NCBI GenBank assembly: GCA_934663645.1
Contig: CAKUKR010000059.1
Location: forward strand, 1 to 15,113
Reading direction: 5' to 3'
DNA length: 15,113 bases
Source of the DNA: an uncultured Muribaculaceae bacterium
GTDB lineage: Bacteria; Bacteroidota; Bacteroidia; Bacteroidales; Muribaculaceae
Shown: positions 10,293-15,113 of the stretch, piece by piece
Numbering within the stretch: position 1 is the first letter of the stretch
Layout of the letters: the number at the start of each line of letters is the position of its first letter
Notes under the pieces: generated by a model
The model's database searches: none
The model's input: only the letters and a program-made list of their open reading frames with translations
What the model was told of the DNA's origin: nothing
Made by a program: the position numbers and the translations under genes

Positions 10293-11570
10293 ATGGGTAG
10301 GAACAGGGATTACATACTTGAGAAGTTCTTCGAGATGTCGCGGTGGACGGAGGCTGTCAACCGTGGCGTGGATAAGGACTTGTCGCAGCCGATGCTGCGC
10401 CGCTTCTGCGAGCCGGAGGCGCGTGTGCTGCTGTACCGCATGATCCGTGACGGCGAGTATCGCATCGAGCCGCCGCATACCGCGCTGATACCCAAGGACA
10501 CTCCTGACGAGTTCCGCACCGTGTATGTCAACGACCCTGACGACCGGATTGTGCTGGCGGTTGCAAACTGCCTGTTCTTCGACCTGACCCCTGACCTTGT
10601 TCATCCAGCGTGCAAGTCTTATCTCAAGGGGACTGGCTGCGGGGCTGTTGCGAGGGAGGTGGCACGCTATGCCTCGGCGATGCCGGAGGGTGTCATCGGC
10701 TGGAAGAGCGACTTGTCGAAGTATTTTGACTCCGTTGACATCAGGTATATAGACGCTGCTTTCGACCGGCTGGAGGAGCGGTTCGGCCATTCGGCTCTCG
10801 TTGACATGGTGAGGGCGTATTACCATGACGACAGATACGTGGACGGCAACGGAGTGGAGCAGCGCAAGTATATGTCGCTGCGTCAGGGATGCGCAGTCTC
10901 GGCGTGGCTCGCTGACGTGATCCTCTGTCACATAGACGAGCGGCTCTCGCGGCTCGACGGCAAGTATATCCGCTACTGCGACGACATGCTCTTCATAGGG
11001 CGTGACCATGAGCGGGCTATGGAGATACTCCTGGAGGAACTCGGGAAGATGAGGTTGAGCCTCAATGACGGCAAGACGGAGGATGTGCGGTCTGACCGCT
11101 GGTTCAGCTTTCTGGGCTATTCAGTCTGCGGCGGGCTGATTTCGCTGTCCCCGCGCCGGGTGGCACGTTTCCGCAAGATTGTTGACGACATGGCGTGCAG
11201 CAGCAAGTCTGCAAAGCAGCTCACGACCGGGCTGGCAAGCTGGCTGTATGTGGGGATGGAGTGGAAGTGCTGGGCTACGCAGGTGCTTCCGGTCATCAAC
11301 TCGCGCCGTGACATACAGCTGCTCAACGCATACATTATGGACAGCATTCGCGCCGCAATGACTGGCCGTCGCCGCATCGGAGGGCTGGGCTACAACGCGG
11401 CTGGCAAGGAGGGGTGCATAATGCGCGGCAGCGGCCGCCATGTGGCGTCAAACCGCCGCAACACGCCGCAGCGCATACCCGGGTTTCGCTCGCTGATGTG
11501 CATGCGCAAGGCGTTGCGCTGCTCCAAACAGTTGTACATGACACTTGCATCGACATGCCTGATGACGTAG
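10293..11570 (+). CDS. Reverse transcriptase (RNA-directed DNA polymerase), unassigned class
   Basis: This encodes a 425-aa bacterial reverse transcriptase. Fingers/palm motifs are seen in order: ALIPK...FRTVYVNDPDDR (64-85), catalytic motif A KSDLSKYFDSVD (138-149), motif B RQGCAVSAWLAD (197-208), catalytic motif C YCDD (228-231), motif D LSLNDGKT (255-262) and motif E FLGY (273-276). All three expected catalytic Asp residues are present. The 130-150 residues after the palm would be the thumb and a basic tail ending in a PGFRSL-type segment. There is no maturase X or HNH endonuclease domain, and motif B lacks the SQ typical of diversity-generating retroelement (DGR) enzymes. It is therefore not an ordinary group II intron or DGR enzyme; a retron, abortive-infection, DRT or unknown-group (UG) enzyme is possible. 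The start at 10293 is chosen because it follows the promoter by about 60 nt, whereas the upstream in-frame ATG lies in the preceding terminator. It is the first gene of an apparent four-gene operon. Confidence 0.88.
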   Translation: MGRNRDYILEKFFEMSRWTEAVNRGVDKDLSQPMLRRFCEPEARVLLYRMIRDGEYRIEPPHTALIPKDTPDEFRTVYVNDPDDRIVLAVANCLFFDLTPDLVHPACKSYLKGTGCGAVAREVARYASAMPEGVIGWKSDLSKYFDSVDIRYIDAAFDRLEERFGHSALVDMVRAYYHDDRYVDGNGVEQRKYMSLRQGCAVSAWLADVILCHIDERLSRLDGKYIRYCDDMLFIGRDHERAMEILLEELGKMRLSLNDGKTEDVRSDRWFSFLGYSVCGGLISLSPRRVARFRKIVDDMACSSKSAKQLTTGLASWLYVGMEWKCWATQVLPVINSRRDIQLLNAYIMDSIRAAMTGRRRIGGLGYNAAGKEGCIMRGSGRHVASNRRNTPQRIPGFRSLMCMRKALRCSKQLYMTLASTCLMT

Positions 11571-11621
11571 TGACACAGCATACGGCTCCGCACAGGGTCT
11601 TGTGGAATGGTGACGGCTTCT

Positions 11622-11647
11622 TAATTCCAAACCTTGGTTTGGAATTA
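11622..11647. repeat. 26-bp inverted repeat between RT and next gene
   Basis: The 12-nt arms TAATTCCAAACC (11622-11633) and GGTTTGGAATTA (11636-11647) are perfectly complementary around a central TT. As RNA this gives an 11-bp stem with a CTTG loop. No T tract follows, so it is not a standard terminator. It sits in the 150-nt gap between the reverse transcriptase stop and the next start codon. It may be a processing or attenuation site, a protein-binding site, or part of a structured RNA recognised by the reverse transcriptase. Confidence 0.8.
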
Positions 11648-11720
11648 TTACAGATTTACAGAGATGTGCCGCAGCTGTCAGGGTTCCACTTTTTATTGTA
11701 ACATCAAAAACAGATTAGAT

Positions 11721-12443
11721 ATGGGCAAATTTTCCCGGATGTTGGCCGGCCGCTCGCAGGGCGGAAAGGTCGTAGCGCAAGACGCGGTCGAGCAGAAAAT
11801 CCTCGCCAGCGGCTATGTGCCGCAGCCTCGGTTGTGGCGCAGGCACATCATGGCGCAGGTGTTTCAGGACCTGCACGCAGCGCATCACTGCCGCCCGGCG
11901 AGCGAGGAGAATTATGACTGTTTCGTCAACCGCCGCAGAAAAGGTTACGTCTGGCGCATGACGGCGGGAGAGTTCAAGTCGCAGGCGCGGCTCTGGGAAC
12001 ATGACCCGGTGGGTTTTGCAGAGCGTTGGCGGTGGTTCAACAAGTCGCTTCTGGAGAAGATGTGCGCAGAGTTGACCGAAGCGGAGGTTGACGCCAAACG
12101 GCTGCATGAGGTGAACAAAAAACTTGCTGTGCTGACCGACGCAGACCCCATGGACCTTCATGAGGCGGCGAAGTATGTATGCGACAGCTTGCATGCCCAT
12201 GAGCGCAAGAGCGAAGCATGGGTTGACGCATACAAGGGCGCGGGGGCGTATTTCACCATGAAGAACATGATACTGTTCCACAACTGCCGCATACACCTCG
12301 ATTCGGGGAAGGTGCTTGACCGCGATGCCTCGTTTGAGTATCTGAAGAAGCTGGTCGCTGACCCCAGGTATACTGGCAAGCAGCTTTTCGGCGAGATGAT
12401 GAAGCTGATACGTGACAACAAATTCGATTGCAACGCACAATGA
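11721..12443 (+). CDS. Hypothetical protein in the RT operon (240 aa)
   Basis: I do not recognise this protein. It has 240 residues, is strongly basic at the N-terminus, is rich in Trp and Arg/Lys in the middle (about residues 50-110), and appears mostly helical. No signal peptide, membrane segment, Cys cluster or enzyme motif is visible. Start ATG 11721 follows an A-rich leader; the frame extends upstream only through a TTG in the inverted repeat, which is a poorer choice. The gene lies 150 nt after the reverse transcriptase and 4 nt before the next gene. A role as an RNA- or DNA-binding partner of the reverse transcriptase would fit the charge and context, but that is inference. Confidence 0.7.
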   Translation: MGKFSRMLAGRSQGGKVVAQDAVEQKILASGYVPQPRLWRRHIMAQVFQDLHAAHHCRPASEENYDCFVNRRRKGYVWRMTAGEFKSQARLWEHDPVGFAERWRWFNKSLLEKMCAELTEAEVDAKRLHEVNKKLAVLTDADPMDLHEAAKYVCDSLHAHERKSEAWVDAYKGAGAYFTMKNMILFHNCRIHLDSGKVLDRDASFEYLKKLVADPRYTGKQLFGEMMKLIRDNKFDCNAQ

Positions 12444-12447
12444 ATAT

Positions 12448-12897
12448 ATGAGCATATTTGACGACATAATGCGCCGCGCCGAGGCTGGCGAGCGGGTTTC
12501 GGTCTCGCTTGCCTCACGCTCTGTGCGTGCAGGCGGGCAAACGGTGATTGACAACGGCAAATGGACCGGCGAGCTGGGCTGGGAGGCGGCTGCTCCTGAA
12601 GCAGCCCTTGCCCGCATAGAGGAGCTGTATGACGTTTACAGCCGGTCATTGCCGTCACATAACGAGAATTCCCGCAGCCGTGTGCGCCGCTGGTTTCACA
12701 CAGGCGAGTGTGGCGACGACGACATGCTGTGGGGCGAAGACCAGCTTGTGGCACGCTGCCGCCTCGAGCTGACAGTGCTTTGCTACATGCTCAACGGCTC
12801 GCTCACTCGCACATCCGCGCCGTTTGCCGGCAAATGGTTTTGGCAGAGCAGCCGCAGCCCTGGACTGGTCATACTCGCCGAGTGGCTTCCTGAATAG
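12448..12897 (+). CDS. Hypothetical protein in the RT operon (149 aa)
   Basis: I do not recognise this 149-aa protein. The C-terminal half (about 85-149) is the most structured-looking part, with an acidic DDD stretch followed by an amphipathic segment, an aromatic KWFWQSS patch and a hydrophobic end (LVILAEWLPE). There is no signal peptide or clear catalytic motif. Start ATG 12448 lies 4 nt after the previous stop. Its context, AATATATGAG, is the same as that of the next gene in the operon, which supports both starts. A longer in-frame start at 12412 would overlap the previous gene by 32 nt and is less likely. The tight spacing indicates co-translation with its neighbour. Confidence 0.7.
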   Translation: MSIFDDIMRRAEAGERVSVSLASRSVRAGGQTVIDNGKWTGELGWEAAAPEAALARIEELYDVYSRSLPSHNENSRSRVRRWFHTGECGDDDMLWGEDQLVARCRLELTVLCYMLNGSLTRTSAPFAGKWFWQSSRSPGLVILAEWLPE

Positions 12898-12935
12898 AAT
12901 GCAAACAATTAATGAACTAGACTTGAACCAAATAT

Positions 12936-13319
12936 ATGAGAAGACTAAGGAAATACGATGTACGCCAACTGAAGAGGGATGCTATGGCCCTTGCGTCCCC
13001 CATTTCGCTGACAGAGGGCGATTTCCGGAACGCGATGCAGGAGGGCGTGCACTCGCTGGCAATGAAGCTGACCGTTGAGCCGGGGAAGCTGGTTGCGTCG
13101 GTGAACCGAGCAGTCAGACAGTTCCGGCAGACACACCCGGGAGCAAGAGTGAAGACGTTTATATTCCACTTAAGCGCGCCCGAGGATTTTCCGATGCGTG
13201 CAATGAACGGATTGTATCAGGCAATCCGCACGATGAATTGGGTGGCTGTCAAATACGGCATCGCCAAACTCCCGGACAGCGGAAAGGCAACGGCGCGGCT
13301 GTTCTTCTTCTACAAATGA
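12936..13319 (+). CDS. Hypothetical protein in the RT operon (127 aa)
   Basis: I do not recognise this small, strongly basic 127-aa protein. It opens with an Arg/Lys-rich segment (MRRLRKYDVRQLKRD), has two probable amphipathic helices (about 25-65), a short strand TFIFHLS (about 79-85), and ends in LFFFYK. No membrane segment or Cys cluster is evident. The size and charge would suit a nucleic-acid-binding accessory factor, as small basic proteins accompany several reverse-transcriptase systems, but there is no direct evidence. It starts 38 nt after the preceding gene, in the same AATATATGAG context. A different frame from ATG 12899 is open for 59 codons across the gap and the gene start, so a frameshift or alternative N-terminus deserves a check. 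Confidence 0.66.
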   Translation: MRRLRKYDVRQLKRDAMALASPISLTEGDFRNAMQEGVHSLAMKLTVEPGKLVASVNRAVRQFRQTHPGARVKTFIFHLSAPEDFPMRAMNGLYQAIRTMNWVAVKYGIAKLPDSGKATARLFFFYK

Positions 13320-13525
13320 TTTTTTGAGAGGAGGGTATGCGCTTAAATTGTTGTCTGGCAGTCGTTTGCTGTCAGGCTTGACTTGTTGTGCTCTTGCTGC
13401 AGCCGATATGCCAAACGCTTTGTTGGCTCAGATAACGGTTTTGCGAGGGTGGACAATGCATTTATGTTTTGTAAATTCGTGTAAAACTATTATCTTTGCC
13501 GACATATAACTGACATCCTCACCAC
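13320..13525. other. Intergenic region between the RT operon and WYL gene
   Basis: About 206 nt without a supported gene (346 nt if the small ORF at 13526 is not real). A 61-codon frame (13324-13509) exists but runs through the promoter and resembles nothing known. I see no clear terminator for the RT operon: the run of T residues just after its last stop codon lacks a convincing hairpin. Confidence 0.45.
13468..13498 (+). promoter_or_regulatory. Strong Bacteroidota promoter upstream of WYL gene
   Basis: TTTG (13468-13471), a 19-nt spacer, then TATCTTTG (13491-13498) match the Bacteroidota housekeeping consensus exactly. Transcription should start near 13505, about 20 nt before a small ORF and 160 nt before the WYL regulator gene. 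It does not share the GGAA-N7-TTCC element of the two upstream operons. Confidence 0.85.
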
Positions 13526-13675
13526 ATGGAAGAATACTACAGCCGCAAAATACCGACAAGCGAGAGAACCTACCGACATGCTGCCGCTGTCACCTTGCAT
13601 AGCACCACAAGTGGGCATCTGGCTCACTCATGGCACAGACGTGAAACCATAAAATCCCACAGAGCATGTTTATAA
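13526..13675 (+). CDS. Possible small upstream ORF (49 codons)
   Basis: The first ATG after the promoter opens a frame of 49 codons, rich in His, Arg, Ser and Thr, with no recognisable domain. Its stop TAA (13673-13675) overlaps the first 10 nt of the WYL gene in another frame, so ribosomes finishing it could re-initiate at ATG 13666. It may be a leader peptide or a chance frame. The overlap and its first-ATG position are the only support. Confidence 0.3.
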   Translation: MEEYYSRKIPTSERTYRHAAAVTLHSTTSGHLAHSWHRRETIKSHRACL

Positions 13676-15113
13676 AGAGCCCGAAATTCGACAGACTGCG
13701 TGCAATCGACGATCTGCTGCGCATAAATGACAAGATGCATAAAGGGGTTATCAGTGAGCGTCTGCGCCGTAAAGGCTACAATGCCTCCGAGCGCACAGTA
13801 TTCACCGACCTCCAGGATTTGAAGGACTACGGAGCTCCGGTACGCAGCGACAATAATGGGTATTACTGGTATGACCGGGACTTTGATCTGTGTTGCGGCC
13901 GGCTCGACAGTGATGATTTGGAGAAGCTGAAGACTGGACTTGAGGCTTTCAAGCACATAGCTAATTCCCTCAAACTGGAGGGCATTGCCCCGCTGCTCAC
14001 TGGAATAAGCGACTACGCCAAAGACACTGACAGTGCAGCTGGCAAAGTGATTGAGTTTGAGAACATGTCGAGCCTTGAGAACACACGTCTGCCGCTGCTT
14101 TACCGTGCCATCGTAGACAGCCGCGCCTTAAAGCTGACTGTGCCTTCACAGAGTTATAATGACAATGGCGAAATGTTGAAGCTCGCGCCGTACTACCTGA
14201 AGGAATACCGCAGTGTATGGTATCTCATAGGGCGAGTGCTGCCTGGCGAGCGTCATTGGGGACCGTTCACGTACCATGGTCGTGACGGCGAAATTCTCGC
14301 TATGTCTTTAGACCAGATTGTCGATGTGGAGATTACGGATGAGGCTTTCGACTCTGGCGACTTTGATGCCCAGGAGTACTTCAAGGACATCGTGGGGGTC
14401 TCCAAGCCGCATTCGTATGGTTTCATCCATCCGATCAATGTCCGTGTACAGGTCTCTGACAAGGGATGGAAGTGGCTTTCGGCTCATCCGCTGCATCACT
14501 CGCAAAAGCGTGTCTCTGAAAGGCCTTGCGTAATACAATACACGCTGATACCCAACGACGAGTTCTATAATGAGCTGCTTGTATTAAGCAGCGAGGTTGA
14601 GGCTGTGACACCTGACAGGTGCCGTAAAGCATTAGCAGACAAGGCGGAGTCACTGCTCTGCAATCTGCAGTGGGACAGGCATCGTGGCTTCCGGTTTAGA
14701 GGCTCGATGCTGGCTTCGGAGGGGCGTGAAGACATGGTGTATGAAGCTGTGGAGTTCGTGATTGACGACAGAGACGCTGCCGCAGACTCTAACAGCTTCC
14801 GTGTAATATCGAAGCGGCTTGGGTACACCTCAAGCATCGCCCACGCCGAGACCCTTATAGCACATGCGGCAGAGAGAGGGTCGCGCTCCTATTGTTTCCA
14901 TGTCAAGAAGTATGACCTTGATATCTCGTCAGAACCTGTCATGGAGGATTACGGGGTCTCATGGCGGCTGTATGACGCAAACGGAGTGTTTATAGACCAC
15001 ACCTACTGCTCCGGACTGTTGCGTGACCGTGATGCCGTAAGCGGCGTGTTCAAGGGCCGTCCCGAAAAATCGCTTCGCTTCAAGGCCGGCGACATCGTGG
15101 AGGTGCTTGACGG
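13666..15113 (+). CDS. WYL-domain regulator with extra C-terminal domain (partial)
   Basis: The frame is open for 482 codons and continues past the right edge. An N-terminal winged-helix DNA-binding domain (about 6-65, with SERTVFTDLQDLKDYG as the recognition region) is followed by a linker. A WYL domain (about 142-240) contains the signature WYL at 185-187, and a WCX-like domain spans about 253-335. WYL regulators bind DNA and sense ligands, often nucleic acids or nucleotides. They are common beside bacterial defence operons, such as BREX, CBASS and CRISPR loci. Usual members end near 320-340 aa; this one adds at least 140 residues (345-482) ending in FKGRPEKSLRFKAGDIVEV, a beta-rich module that resembles polyvalent-protein associated domains, though I cannot name it. 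It may control its own downstream operon or the island. Start ATG 13666 is the first in frame. Confidence 0.83.
   Translation, partial: MFIKSPKFDRLRAIDDLLRINDKMHKGVISERLRRKGYNASERTVFTDLQDLKDYGAPVRSDNNGYYWYDRDFDLCCGRLDSDDLEKLKTGLEAFKHIANSLKLEGIAPLLTGISDYAKDTDSAAGKVIEFENMSSLENTRLPLLYRAIVDSRALKLTVPSQSYNDNGEMLKLAPYYLKEYRSVWYLIGRVLPGERHWGPFTYHGRDGEILAMSLDQIVDVEITDEAFDSGDFDAQEYFKDIVGVSKPHSYGFIHPINVRVQVSDKGWKWLSAHPLHHSQKRVSERPCVIQYTLIPNDEFYNELLVLSSEVEAVTPDRCRKALADKAESLLCNLQWDRHRGFRFRGSMLASEGREDMVYEAVEFVIDDRDAAADSNSFRVISKRLGYTSSIAHAETLIAHAAERGSRSYCFHVKKYDLDISSEPVMEDYGVSWRLYDANGVFIDHTYCSGLLRDRDAVSGVFKGRPEKSLRFKAGDIVEVLD

Noticed and set aside
10293..11570. Group II intron reverse transcriptase/maturase
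   Set aside because: No maturase X or endonuclease domain follows the palm, three further genes follow in the same operon, and no intron RNA domain V hairpin was seen next to the gene.
10193..13319. Ordinary diversity-generating retroelement
   Set aside because: Motif B is QGCAVS and lacks the SQ signature, there is no Avd-like four-helix protein that I can recognise, and no adenine-variable repeat pair was seen by eye. A computed repeat search could still change this.
1..15113. CRISPR array, tRNA, rRNA or insertion sequence
   Set aside because: No regularly spaced repeats, tRNA cloverleaf, rRNA segment, transposase or integrase gene was seen in the window.

Overview
The window looks like an accessory (defence-island-type) stretch of a Bacteroidota chromosome, most likely Bacteroidales. 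The evidence is promoter architecture: several boxes match the Bacteroidota -7 consensus TAnnTTTG (550-557, 10219-10226, 13491-13498, and a weaker one at 150-157), two of them with a TTTG -33 box 19-20 nt upstream. The start codons lie in AT-rich contexts with no Shine-Dalgarno sequence. Base composition looks fairly balanced, which would fit Muribaculaceae or similar Bacteroidales better than Bacteroides proper, but that is only inference. All supported genes are on the + strand.

Region 1 (1-630) has no convincing protein gene. It holds an orphan promoter-like element, a short tandem repeat, and the promoter and leader of the first operon. Region 2 (634-10127) is a two-gene operon with a 4-nt ATGA overlap: a 1082-aa protein resembling the STY4851/ECs_5259 (DruH-like) family, then a 2082-aa DEAH helicase with several Cys clusters and a DUF1998/MrfA-type zinc region (DruE-like). 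Together they match the layout of a type III Druantia anti-phage system. The operon ends in a strong intrinsic terminator with a GAAA tetraloop.

Region 3 (10193-13319) is a second operon. It encodes a 425-aa reverse transcriptase with a YCDD active site, then three proteins of 240, 149 and 127 aa that I do not recognise. A near-perfect 26-bp inverted repeat sits between the reverse transcriptase and the second gene. The promoter and leader of this operon align without gaps over 61 bp with those of the Druantia operon, which suggests common regulation or common origin. This reverse-transcriptase cluster is the best candidate for an undescribed system.

Region 4 (13320-15113) is an intergenic stretch with a textbook Bacteroidota promoter, a possible 49-codon upstream ORF, and a WYL-domain transcriptional regulator that runs off the right edge. 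The regulator has an extra C-terminal domain beyond the usual HTH-WYL-WCX layout. It probably begins a third unit of the same island; whether it controls the neighbouring operons cannot be seen from sequence alone.
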